64,000 nucleotides of DNA from Lysobacteraceae bacterium (GTDB lineage Bacteria; Pseudomonadota; Gammaproteobacteria; Xanthomonadales; Xanthomonadaceae): positions 1 through 64,000 of the forward strand of contig JAISFF010000073.1 of assembly GCA_031263725.1 (NCBI GenBank), in the 5' to 3' direction. The notes under the pieces were generated by a model. That model was not told the DNA's origin. It made no database searches and saw only the letters and a program-made list of their open reading frames with translations. The position numbers and the translations under genes are program-made. Shown here in pieces: positions 55,375 to 63,840 of the stretch (position 1 is the first letter of the stretch; each line of letters begins with the position of its first letter).

Positions 55375-56120
55375 TCAAGAAGTGGATTACGCTACTGGCC
55401 CTTGTCGCCGGCGGTTTCTGGTTCTCCGTCAATGCAAGCGCGGCCGAAGTCGCGGGCCTGCAGCACGCGGGAAACGACCTGGGTGATCGCGCATCGTTGC
55501 AGCGCGGCGCCAAGTTGTTCATGAATTACTGCTCGGGTTGCCATTCGCTGAAGTATCTGCGGTATTCGCGCATGGCCGGGGATCTCGGCCTGACGGAGGA
55601 GCAGGTTCAGCAGGATCTGAACTTCACCAATGGCGGGTTTGGCGATCACATCGAAACCGCGATGACAGAAGCCGATGGCACCAAGTGGTTCGGCAAGGCG
55701 CCGCCGGATTTGACGCTCAATGCGCGTGTGCGTGGCACCGACTGGATCTATACCTATCTGAAGTCGTTCTATCTGGACGAATCGCGTCCCACCGGCTGGA
55801 ACAATACCGTCTACGCCAACGCGGCGATGCCCAATCCGTTGTGGGAGCTTCAGGGGGTCCAGGTGGCCGAATGGGGGGCTCAGGATAAAGAAACCAAAGA
55901 GTATCCAATCGTGGGATTCACGCTGGAGCGCGGTGGCAGCCAGACAGCCGATGAATACGACCAGTCCGTGCGCGATATCACCAACTTCCTGGCCTATGCC
56001 GCCGAGCCGGTGGGCATCAAACGCCAGGGCCTGGGTGTTTGGGTGATCCTGTTCTGTGTCATCTTCACTTTTGTCGCATATCTGTTGAAGAAGGAATACT
56101 GGAAGGACGTGGAGCACTGA
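55371..56120 (+). CDS. petC: Cytochrome c1 subunit
   Basis: A 249-residue membrane-anchored c-type cytochrome. Signal peptide (TLLALVAGGFWFSVNASA), haem attachment CSGCH in LFMNYCSGCHSLKYLRYSR, an axial Met region (NAAMPNPLWE), and a C-terminal anchor (GVWVILFCVIFTFVAYLLK) followed by KKEYWKDVEH. It passes electrons from the Rieske subunit to soluble cytochrome c. Start ATG 55371 overlaps the petB stop. Confidence 0.95.
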   Translation: MIKKWITLLALVAGGFWFSVNASAAEVAGLQHAGNDLGDRASLQRGAKLFMNYCSGCHSLKYLRYSRMAGDLGLTEEQVQQDLNFTNGGFGDHIETAMTEADGTKWFGKAPPDLTLNARVRGTDWIYTYLKSFYLDESRPTGWNNTVYANAAMPNPLWELQGVQVAEWGAQDKETKEYPIVGFTLERGGSQTADEYDQSVRDITNFLAYAAEPVGIKRQGLGVWVILFCVIFTFVAYLLKKEYWKDVEH

Positions 56121-56361
56121 TGGCCTGACTGGGTCGCCTGGAACTCGGGAATTTGTGGCGCGATTGAATTGATCCGATCCGGATGATCGAGTTTTTCTCG
56201 CATGGGTCAGGGCAGGGTATCCCGCCCGGACCGGTGCGTAGAGTTGGTTGTCAGGGCTTCGCAGGCGGGATGCTTGAGGGGGGAGCCGCAACATTGGCTG
56301 AATTGGCGCCCAAGTTGCTGGGTTCGGTGACTAGGTTTGATGTGACGACGGGAGAGCCCGA

Positions 56362-56997
56362 ATGGCAGCGAGCATACGCATGCGCAATACACTGACGTTG
56401 TTCTCGTCTCCGGATGATGTGTTGTGCCACCGCGTGAGGCTGGTGCTGGCCGCGAAGGGGGCGACTTACGATCTGATCTCGGTGGATCCGCAGAAACCGC
56501 CGGAAGACCTGATCCATTTGAATCCCTATCACTCGGTTCCCACCCTGGTCGAGCGGGATCTGGTGCTGTATGCCGCATCGGTGGTCAGCGAATACCTGGA
56601 CGAGCGCTATCCGCATCCTCCGCTGATGCCGGTCGACCCGCTTTCCCGCGCGCGGCTGCGGCTGGTGATGCTGCGTATCGAGCATGACTGGGTTCCCCAG
56701 GTGCAGGCCATCCAACTGGGCAACAAACAGCAGGCGGAAGCCGGGCGCAAGCGCCTGAAGGAGCTTCTGACCGAATCCATCCCGCTGTTCAAGGTCAGCA
56801 AGTTCTTCCTCAACCCGGAAATGAGCCTGGCCGATTGCGCGATGGCGCCGATCATCTGGCGGTTGCAGACTTTGGATGTTCCGCTGCCGAAGGATGGCAA
56901 GATCATCGAAGACTACGGTAATCGCATCTTCCGCAGCCCCGGTTTCGTGCGCAGCCTGACCGAACAGGAAAAACGGTTGCGGGATCTGCCGGGATAA
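56362..56997 (+). CDS. sspA: Stringent starvation protein A (GST fold)
   Basis: A 211-residue protein of glutathione S-transferase fold that binds RNA polymerase in E. coli. The N-terminal thioredoxin-like domain (NTLTLFSSPDDVLCHRVRLVLAAKGATYDLI) has HSVPTLVERDLVLYAASVVSEYLDERYPHPPLMP, and the helical domain follows. It lies 240 bp after petC and before sspB, the order in many proteobacteria. Confidence 0.92.
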   Translation: MAASIRMRNTLTLFSSPDDVLCHRVRLVLAAKGATYDLISVDPQKPPEDLIHLNPYHSVPTLVERDLVLYAASVVSEYLDERYPHPPLMPVDPLSRARLRLVMLRIEHDWVPQVQAIQLGNKQQAEAGRKRLKELLTESIPLFKVSKFFLNPEMSLADCAMAPIIWRLQTLDVPLPKDGKIIEDYGNRIFRSPGFVRSLTEQEKRLRDLPG

Positions 56998-57086
56998 TTT
57001 CAAACCCAGTGCCGTCCGGTCGTAGGAGATGACCGCCCTCTCCTGTATGGTGCGTGCATGCAACAGCCATCATATGGAACAGGACA

Positions 57087-57551
57087 ATGACCAACGAATC
57101 GTTGCCGCAGATGACCAGTTATCGCCCGTACTTGCTGCGGGCTCTTGTCGAATGGATCAACGACAACGGCATGACTCCGCACATCCTGGTGGATGCGACC
57201 AAGCCTGGAGTCCAGGTTCCTTCCAGTGCCGTCCGCGATGGCGCAGTGGTGCTGAACATCGCCGATCGCGCGGTCGTGGGACTGTTGATCGACAACGAGT
57301 GGATCAATTTCACGGCCCGGTTCGGTGGCGTTTCATACCCGGTGCAAGTACCGATGTCGGCGATCCTGGCGGTGTATTCGCGCGAAACCGGGCGAGGCAT
57401 GCCGTTGCCGGAGGATCAGACACGGTCCGAGCCCGAATCGCCTACCGATGACGCTCCGCCTCCTGTTGAGCCTGCTCCCGAAACGACTTCCGATGACGAC
57501 AGGCCAAGGCCGGGCGGCGGGAAACGCCCGCACTTGCGCGTGGTGAAATAG
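57087..57551 (+). CDS. sspB: ClpXP protease specificity-enhancing factor SspB
   Basis: A 154-residue adaptor that delivers ssrA-tagged proteins to ClpXP. It begins MTNESLPQMTSYRPYLLRALVEWI with conserved DNGMTPHILVDAT and VVLNIADRAVVGLLIDNEWINF, followed by RFGGVSYPVQVPMSAILAVYSRE. An acidic/Pro linker leads to the short C-terminal tail (KRPHLRVVK) that docks on ClpX. ATG 57087 has an AGGA element a few bases upstream. It lies 90 bp after sspA. Confidence 0.93.
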   Translation: MTNESLPQMTSYRPYLLRALVEWINDNGMTPHILVDATKPGVQVPSSAVRDGAVVLNIADRAVVGLLIDNEWINFTARFGGVSYPVQVPMSAILAVYSRETGRGMPLPEDQTRSEPESPTDDAPPPVEPAPETTSDDDRPRPGGGKRPHLRVVK

Positions 57552-57719
57552 GCTTTCGATACTTCGAACACTACGGGTGCCAGACAGTTTCGGACGATGA
57601 CTGGCGGGGAGGCGCGTCTGTCTCCCGGCACGCGATGATTCGTTCGAACCGTGCCGCACCGATGTCGCCGCTCGGTCTTCCGCCATCTGCTCCTGGCGCG
57701 CCATCGGACCGACGGATGC

Positions 57720-58357
57720 CACCAGGTGGCCCATACCTCCGATCGGATACAGCTTCGGATTGGCGAATGTGACGATGCCGGCGGCGGGGCGCTTTTACCG
57801 GCGTTCCGGTCACTATGGCGATATCCATGCCGGAATGCGCCGAACCGGGCTGCCCGTTGTAGATGCGCTGATTGCCGAAACGGCCCGTTGATCCGGCCCT
57901 GCACAGGCCAGATGAAGGCTTGTGCAAAGTCGGTGCGGTTATCGTTGCGTTGGCGTACCCGCCGATGCTTGGGCCTGTTCGCGGCGAATGCGCTCGGCGA
58001 TGCGGAGAGACGGATTGACCGTGCTGGGCGGTATGTCATGACCCACCATGTCGGCCAGTCACGAGCGGTGACGGCGATACTCGCGGCCACCGGGCGTGGT
58101 TAGGGTCGCCTGCATCGGGCTTTTTCATCGCGTCCCATGCCGAAGACTGCCGTCCCGCAATCGGATATGCGCAGTTGCCGGCCCCCATAGCGCGCTTCGC
58201 TGCCGGGCGGGACCCGGCCAATCGCCATCGAACCCTGCGGCACGCTGGCCGGGAACACCACCGGAACGGAAGTCGATGGCATCTGGGCCAGGGCCGGCAT
58301 TGCCGTTGCCATCAGCGGTACGGTCAGCAGACTCTTGTACGCGGCGAGCCATCTCAC
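57720..58357 (-). pseudogene. M23 peptidase gene, decayed by several frameshifts
   Basis: Pieces of one M23 metallopeptidase appear in order on the minus strand but in different frames. They are a signal peptide and N-terminal domain (58357 to ~58105: [26 protein letters not shown]), then ASIAVTARDWPT (~58084), HDIPPSTVNPSLRIAERIRR (~58040), RQRNDNRTDFAQAFIWPVQGRI (~57955), and GRFGNQRIYNGQPG followed by HSGMDIAIVTGTPVKAP (~57882). The first zinc ligands (H..D in HSGMD) survive, but the HxH motif region is gone. At least four frame changes make it non-functional. Its start ATG overlaps the pyrC stop (58354-58357), so it was the next gene in that operon. Confidence 0.8.
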
Positions 58358-59700
58358 CGGTCGAACTCCAGGCGCTGACCTTCGGCGGCACCGATCAACT
58401 GGCGGCCATCCCAGCGCAACTGGCCATTGACCCAGGTCGAGGCAATGCGGGAATGGAATTGCGTACCTTCAAAGGGCGACCATCCGCAACGCGACAGTAC
58501 ATCCTCGCGTTTGACGGTATAGGGCGTGTCGTCGATCAGCACCAGATCGGCCCAGTAGGTCTCGCGCAGGAAGCCCCGGTCCTTGATGTCGAACAGTTGC
58601 GCCGGGGCATGGGCGGTTTTGCGCACCAGCCGGGTCATGCTCAGCTTCTGCTCGTGCACCAGCTCCAGCGCGGCCAGCAGCGCGAATTGCACCAACGGCA
58701 GGCCGGAGGGGGCTTGCAGATAGGGCTTCTGCTTTTCCTCCAGGGTATGTGGCGCATGATCGGTGGCCAGCACGTCGATCACTTCCTCGCCCAGCGCCTT
58801 GATCAGCGCTTCGCGGTCGCCGGGATCCTTGATGGCCGGATTGCATTTGATGAAATTGCCCAGCCGCGCATAGTCGTTGCGATCGAAACACAGGAAATGG
58901 ATACAGGTTTCGGCGGTGATCGGTTTGCGGCTGCCGTCGGGCCGGATCAACGGGCCATGCTCGAACAGGGCCAGTTCGTCGGCCGTGGAGATGTGCAGTA
59001 CATGCAGGCGCGAACCGTGCTTGCGCGCCAGCGCCAGCGCCAGTTCGGTGGACTTGATGCAAGCCTCGCGGCTGCGGATGTCCGGATGGCACTCGACCGG
59101 GATATCGTCGCCATAGCGGGCTTTGAATGCCGCCAGGTTGGCGTCGATGGTCGGCGTGTCCTCGCAATGGGTGATGATCGGAGTCGGCGCTTCGCGGAAG
59201 ATACCATCCAGGGTGGCCGGATCGTCTACCAGCATGTTGCCGGTGGAAGCGCCCATGAAGACCTTGATCCCCGGCGCGGCCTTCGGGTCGAGGGAACGGA
59301 TCGCATCCAGGTTGTCGTTGCTGGCGCCGAGATAGAAACCGTGGTTGCCCCAGGCGCGACCGGCGGCGCGTTGATATTTGTCCTCCAGAGTGGCGGCGTC
59401 CAGCGTAGGCGGATTGGTGTTGGGCATGTCCATGAAACTGGTCAGACCGCCGGCCACTGCGGCGCCGGACTCAGTGGCGATATCGCCCTTGCAGGTCAAC
59501 CCGGGCTCGCGGAAATGAACCTGGTCGTCGATCATGCCCGGCAGCAGCCAGCGACCCGCCGCATCGACCAGCATCTCCCCAGGCTTCCGGGTCAGAGATG
59601 ACTCGATGGCGGCGATGCGGCCGTTCTCGATGCGCATATCACCCTCGAATTCGCGGCCTTCGTTGACCATGCGGGCATTGACGATCAGAGTTCGGGTCAT
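58354..59700 (-). CDS. pyrC: Dihydroorotase
   Basis: A 448-residue amidohydrolase that closes dihydroorotate from carbamoyl aspartate. The metal-binding region is [16 protein letters not shown] (Gln replaces the first His of the usual DxHVH pattern, as in a group of bacterial relatives). The metal-bridging Lys is in [13 protein letters not shown], and later ligands are in [14 protein letters not shown] and [13 protein letters not shown]. Its function in pyrimidine synthesis links it to carAB in this window. It overlaps yidD by 4 bp and the M23 remnant by 4 bp. Confidence 0.92.
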   Translation of the reverse strand: MTRTLIVNARMVNEGREFEGDMRIENGRIAAIESSLTRKPGEMLVDAAGRWLLPGMIDDQVHFREPGLTCKGDIATESGAAVAGGLTSFMDMPNTNPPTLDAATLEDKYQRAAGRAWGNHGFYLGASNDNLDAIRSLDPKAAPGIKVFMGASTGNMLVDDPATLDGIFREAPTPIITHCEDTPTIDANLAAFKARYGDDIPVECHPDIRSREACIKSTELALALARKHGSRLHVLHISTADELALFEHGPLIRPDGSRKPITAETCIHFLCFDRNDYARLGNFIKCNPAIKDPGDREALIKALGEEVIDVLATDHAPHTLEEKQKPYLQAPSGLPLVQFALLAALELVHEQKLSMTRLVRKTAHAPAQLFDIKDRGFLRETYWADLVLIDDTPYTVKREDVLSRCGWSPFEGTQFHSRIASTWVNGQLRWDGRQLIGAAEGQRLEFDR

Positions 59701-59984
59701 GGTGAATCTCCTGGATGGGAATAGGGCGGAGAAACGTGTGCTTGGGAAGGGCGCTGCGCGGGAAGTGGTTTTTCAGGGACTGGGTCGTAACCGCCGGGAT
59801 GCAGCGGATGGCAGTGGGCCAGTCGCTTGGCGGCCATCCAACTGCCTTTCAGTGCGCCAAACCTCGCGATCGCCTGCATGGCATACTCTGAACAACTGGG
59901 TGCAAAACGGCAGCGTGGCCCCAGCATGGGACTGATGAAGCGCTTGTAAACGCGCAGGCCGGATATGAGGAGGCGATTGATCAC
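59697..59984 (-). CDS. yidD: Membrane protein insertion efficiency factor YidD
   Basis: A ~95-residue protein with [36 protein letters not shown] and [12 protein letters not shown], the YidD signature (Cys, Arg-rich, membrane-associated). Normally near yidC; here it is upstream of pyrC, overlapping it by 4 bp. I prefer GTG 59984 (MINRLLIS-like) over the in-frame TTG at 60002, because relatives start at that point. It helps membrane protein insertion with YidC. Confidence 0.86.
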   Translation of the reverse strand: MINRLLISGLRVYKRFISPMLGPRCRFAPSCSEYAMQAIARFGALKGSWMAAKRLAHCHPLHPGGYDPVPEKPLPAQRPSQAHVSPPYSHPGDSP

Positions 59985-60109
59985 CGGTTCATCATAAGCC
60001 AAGCGGCCCGATGCTGGCCTGCATGGGTTCAGGTCGAGGTTGCTGCGCGGGCTCAGGTAAGCTATAAAGGCGCGCCTTAATTTTAAGGGATTTTTAGGAA
60101 ATCACTGAA

Positions 60110-61132
60110 GTGGCAGCTAAAAAAACCGTCAAGAAGGCCGCTAAGGTCGTGAAGAAGCCCGCCGTTGCCGCCAAGAAGACGGCCAAGGCGAAGCCCGTCG
60201 CCAAGAAGGTCGTGGACAGGAAGGCGGCACCCGCCGTCAAGAAGCCCGCAGCCAAGAAGAAAGCGGCCCCGGCCGTGGCCAAGAAGGCGGCGGTCAAGAA
60301 GGCACCGCCGGCGGTGGCCGGGAAGCCGGTCAAACCGGCCAAGACGGTGAAAGCTGCAGCCAGGAAGGCGCCGCTCCAGAAGGCGGTGGCGAAGACGGCC
60401 AAGCCCGCCAAGCCGGTCAAGACCGCAACCGCCAAGACCCCGGTCAAGCCGGCGGCGGCCCGCCCGTCCGCGGTCGCCAGGTCGGTCGTCTCCAAGCCCA
60501 AGGCCCAGGCGGTGGAAAAAGCCAGCAAGGCCGGGACCGGCAAAAAGAAGACCGCCCAGGCGGTTGCCAGCAAGGCGACGCCTGCGCCTGCCCGCGTTGC
60601 CCCGGTGTCGCGCCCGTTGCCGGTCGGCAAGGTCGCGGTGGCCGTGGTGACCAAGCCTGCCAAGGCTGTCCCCAAGGCGAGGTACAAGGTCATTCAGTAC
60701 AAGGTCGATGAAGTCACCGGCCGGCCGATCCTGCCGGCCGGTTACGAGCCGTCGGTGGACGAGGAATACATGAGTCCGCTGCAATTGGAGTACTTCCGTC
60801 AGCGGTTGCTGGATTGGCGCGCCGACCTGGTCGAGGAATCCAAGCAGACCATCGAAAACCTTCGTGACGAAGTTCGCGATATCGGCGACGAAGCCGAGCG
60901 TGCGACCCGCGAGACGGAGAATTCGCTGGAACTGCGGACACGTGACCGCTACCGCAAGCTGATCGGCAAAATCGACAGCACCCTGCGGCGTCTGGATGAA
61001 GGTGATTACGGCTTCTGCGTCGATACCGGCGAGGAAATCGGCTTGGATCGCCTGGAAGCGCGCCTGACGGCCGAGCGTACGCTGGACGCGCAGGAGCGCT
61101 GGGAGCATCTGCAGAAGCAACAAGGGGACTAA
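60110..61132 (+). CDS. DksA/TraR-type protein with long Lys/Ala-rich tail
   Basis: A 340-residue protein. The first ~190 residues are almost wholly Lys, Ala, Pro and Val (AAKKTVKKAAKVVKKPAVAA), resembling histone H1-like tails. The C-terminal DksA domain has a coiled coil (YFRQRLLDWRADLVEES, RTRDRYRKLIGKIDSTLRRL), then GDYGFCVDTGEEIGLDRLEARLTA. Of the four zinc-finger Cys of DksA only the first is present (the others appear as Thr, Thr and Ala), so it likely lacks zinc, as in zinc-independent DksA2-type proteins. Start GTG 60110 with AGGAAATC upstream. It may bind RNA polymerase and DNA; relatives occur in Xanthomonas. Confidence 0.85.
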   Translation: MAAKKTVKKAAKVVKKPAVAAKKTAKAKPVAKKVVDRKAAPAVKKPAAKKKAAPAVAKKAAVKKAPPAVAGKPVKPAKTVKAAARKAPLQKAVAKTAKPAKPVKTATAKTPVKPAAARPSAVARSVVSKPKAQAVEKASKAGTGKKKTAQAVASKATPAPARVAPVSRPLPVGKVAVAVVTKPAKAVPKARYKVIQYKVDEVTGRPILPAGYEPSVDEEYMSPLQLEYFRQRLLDWRADLVEESKQTIENLRDEVRDIGDEAERATRETENSLELRTRDRYRKLIGKIDSTLRRLDEGDYGFCVDTGEEIGLDRLEARLTAERTLDAQERWEHLQKQQGD

Positions 61133-61134
61133 AG

Positions 61135-61185
61135 TTTCATATGAAATCATAAGGGCTCACAAGGACGTGAATCCCTATGATTTCA
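61135..61185. repeat. Inverted repeat between the DksA-like gene and the integrase
   Basis: TGAAATCATAAGGG (61142-61155) is complementary to CCCTATGATTTCA (61173-61185) with one bulged base. Overlapping its start is a perfect 12-bp palindrome, TTTCATATGAAA (61135-61146). The dyad is just after the DksA-like stop codon and before the integrase gene. It could be a terminator without a T-run or part of an attachment site. Confidence 0.5.
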
Positions 61186-61315
61186 ATAAGTTGTAGTCTC
61201 ACTAAGTCTCGGGTCTGATCACGAAATCCCGCGCTTTCGAGGGTGTTTTTCGGGGTTGATTTTGCCTTCTTGCCACTAAGATCGAGCGTCGTTGAAGACG
61301 TCCGAGGTGTGGGAA

Positions 61316-62335
61316 GTGGCTATCGACAAATTGAACGCAAACCAGATCCGCAACGCCAAGTGCGGCAAGCACTTCGACGGTGCTGGTCTGTTCCTTCATG
61401 TCCTCATCACTGGCAATCGCTACTGGCGAATGAAATATCGCTACGGTGGGCGCGAGAAGCTGATTGCGTTTGGTGTCTATCCCGAAGTGTCTTTGGCGGA
61501 GGCGCGTCAACGTCGTGATGAAGCGCGGACCTTGCTGCGCCAAGGTCGGGATCCGGTGATGGCGCGACGTGCGGAACGACGCGAAGCCGTTGCACGAGCC
61601 TCCAACAATTTTGACACCGTCTGCCTGGAGTGGGTCAGGGTCAAGGGCTATCGCTGGTCGGAAGGACACCGGCTCGGTGTCATCTCCCAGATGGAGAACG
61701 ATGTCTTTCCCCGGCTGGGTTGTACGTCGGTTGCCGAGCTGACACCGGCAGACATCCTTTTCACTGTACGTCAGGTGGAGCGGCGAGGCGCTTTCGATTC
61801 CGCCGGACGCCTGCTGCAACGGATACGCAGCGTACTGAATTACGCGGTTGCCACCGGTCGCCTCGTGTCGAATCCAGCCCGGGATCTGCGGAATGTCCTG
61901 ATCCCGCCGGAGCGTGGTCAACATGCCGCAATGGCGTTTGGAGAGGTGGGAGCCTTCCTGGCGGCATTGGATCGCTATCCCGGCAATCCCGAGACCCGGA
62001 TTGCGTTGGAGATGCTCGTGCATACCTTCGTGCGCAGTCAGGAGGTGCGCCTGGCGCGATGGAGTGAGTTCGATCCGGAGGCGTGGGATCCGAAAGCGGA
62101 TGGGCAGAAGTATTGGCGGATACCTGCCGAGCGCATGAAAAAGCGACGGGAACACGTAGTGCCGCTTTCACCTCAGGTCCGCGAACTGTTGGCCCAACTG
62201 CGCCGGTTCACCGGAAACGGTGAGCTGCTTTTCCCGCATCGCAGTGGCGGTGGGCAAGCGATGACAAAGTCCGGTTTGCGTAAGGCGATGGGTGGGTGCG
62301 ATGGCAAGTGCCTGATGCGTTGTCGAAGCAGATAG
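61316..62335 (+). pseudogene. P4-type tyrosine integrase, C-terminally truncated
   Basis: The N-terminal arm-binding DUF4102 domain (ANQIRNAKCGKHFDGAGLFLHV, KYRYGGREKLIAFGVYPEVSLAEAR) and the core-binding domain are intact, and the catalytic domain reaches FVRSQEVRLARWSEFD (first Arg) and FPHRSGGGQAMTKSGLRKAM. It then breaks off into unrelated CDGKCLMRCRSR, so the H-x-x-R, second His and catalytic Tyr are missing. The protein cannot recombine DNA. Start GTG 61316; P4 integrases are normally ~400 residues, here 339. It marks a relic mobile element. Confidence 0.8.
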
Positions 62336-62384
62336 GCGCCAAAGGTCGGATGGCGCTCACTGCGTGGAGCCATTTCATTCAACT

Positions 62385-63278
62385 TCAAGATGCAGGCGCG
62401 TGAACCCGATGTCCGGATAGAACTTGCGCGTCACGGCTTCCACACTTCTGGAAACCCAGTCGGGGACACAGTGGCGAAGTGCTCACCGATGCATTGCAAG
62501 CTGCTAGATCTAGCTGCGCGCCCACCGAGTAGTACGCGGTATCGTCGGTGGTCAACTTGATCGCGAATCGAAACTCCTGATCCAGACGAAAGAACGCGTG
62601 CTTGTGAAAGGCCTGTGGCCGAACCGTGACGATGGGGTCGGCGTCCTCCTCTTGTTCAATCTCGAACGGCTGGCGTTCGTAATCGACGTAACCGTACAGG
62701 AACTCGAAATTCTCAAGGCCACGATCCTCAGATCGCAAGAATCCCCGCCTTGCCCACACCGTATCTTGCAGTTGCCTCAGCAATGCCGGCCCGTCGCAGG
62801 AGATGCAAACCCCCTTGTGACCACCATACGAGCGCCACATCAGATCCGTCAGCGCTTCGCCCGCGTGCCAGCACGACACGAACCACCTATCCGGCGTTTC
62901 GTCGGAAAACCTCTCGTCCAGCTCGCCTGCCAGCAGATCCTCGGCATCACGCACGAGTTGCCAGTGATCAAACTCCCCCGACAGCGAGAACTCGGGTTCC
63001 GAGCATGATTCCACGAGCGCCTTCCGAATCGCATCGCTGATCGATCCGGGGAACGCGCAATCGTAGGGATCGTCATATTCGGTCGCACGCGGAATATAGA
63101 GTTGCCCGGTTGTCAGTATGGACAGGTATTGCTCCAGGGGCATGAAACGGATCAGTCGATCTGGCGGCTCCGAGTTGGAGAATTCGTGCTCGATCTGGTA
63201 GTCCAGCCAATGGCCACTGGTGTCGATGAACTCGCGAATATCAGTGCCGTCGTTGTTGTCATCCGGCTCGTCGATCAT
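62385..63278 (-). CDS. DUF2971 protein, 3' end frame-disrupted
   Basis: A 297-residue protein with the DUF2971 start YRFMSLEQYLSILTTGQLY-like segment (RFMPLEQYLSILTTGQLYIP), FVSCWHAGEALTDLMWRSYGG and RLDQEFRFAIKLTT. Members are often near mobile elements and some act in phage defence; function here is unknown. The last ~40 codons do not fit: in other frames the sequence reads a plausible end, PDWVSRSVEAVTRKFYPDIG then FTRLHLEVE with stop at 62375-62377. So two small indels (about 62506 and 62466) have probably changed the frame. The main body should be intact. Confidence 0.7.
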   Translation of the reverse strand: MIDEPDDNNDGTDIREFIDTSGHWLDYQIEHEFSNSEPPDRLIRFMPLEQYLSILTTGQLYIPRATEYDDPYDCAFPGSISDAIRKALVESCSEPEFSLSGEFDHWQLVRDAEDLLAGELDERFSDETPDRWFVSCWHAGEALTDLMWRSYGGHKGVCISCDGPALLRQLQDTVWARRGFLRSEDRGLENFEFLYGYVDYERQPFEIEQEEDADPIVTVRPQAFHKHAFFRLDQEFRFAIKLTTDDTAYYSVGAQLDLAACNASVSTSPLCPRLGFQKCGSRDAQVLSGHRVHAPAS

Positions 63279-63390
63279 GGCTGCCTGCCTCAAGACACCG
63301 TGCTGGATGGTAGTCTGCCACAGGAAGTTCACGCATCCGGCGTTCCGCCACCGGGCTCGCGGGCTGCGCCCCATGCCCTCGCGGGTCATG

Positions 63391-63729
63391 GACCGGCTGC
63401 CGGCGACCGACGCCGCCGGGCAGGCGGGCGTGGAGGATGCCGTGGACTGACATTGGCGCAGGATCGTCGCCGGCGCGGCGCTCTCGACATTGATCGGCGT
63501 CGGCGCCGAGTTGGCCGCCCTCGATCGCAGCGATGCCGATGGCCGCATCATCATCGCCACGCGCGAGAGCGTGCAGGAAACCGTGAACCAGGTTGGCCAG
63601 CAGATCACCCGCCGCAACCTCGACCTGCAGCCGACGTTGACGGTGCGGGCGGGATTTCCGGTGCGGGTGATGGTCAGCAAGGACTTGGCACTGGAGCCGT
63701 ATGTCCAATCCGATCCGGTTAGACCTTAA
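63391..63729 (+). pseudogene. TrbI/VirB10-like conjugation protein, C-terminal remnant with in-frame stop
   Basis: The frame reads RLPATDAAGQAGVEDAVD, then a TGA at 63448-63450, then HWRRIVAGAALSTLIGVGAE, RIIIATRESVQETVNQVGQQ and LQPTLTVRAGFPVRVMVSKD, ending VQSDPVRP at TAA 63727. This is the C-terminal part of TrbI, the VirB10-like channel component of conjugative type IV secretion. Two pieces in one frame are divided by a stop, and the N-terminal part is absent. It is a relic of a conjugative element linked with the truncated integrase. Confidence 0.75.
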
Positions 63730-63840
63730 CAATAAAGTCGATAAGTGCAGAGTCTGAAGACCTGACTCCTAGCGTGGTCACGCTCTCACTTGATGCTGCG
63801 AGTTTAAAGTGGTCACCGGCCACTAGTCGGAGCATCGTCG

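Noticed and set aside
60110..60690. Lys/Ala-rich coding stretch as a possible repeat array or separate H1-like gene
   Set aside because: It is continuous in frame with the DksA domain, with no internal stop or second start, so it is treated as one protein.
61135..61300. tRNA gene serving as integrase attachment site
   Set aside because: P4-type integrases often use tRNA ends, but I found no cloverleaf or T-arm sequence in this interval.
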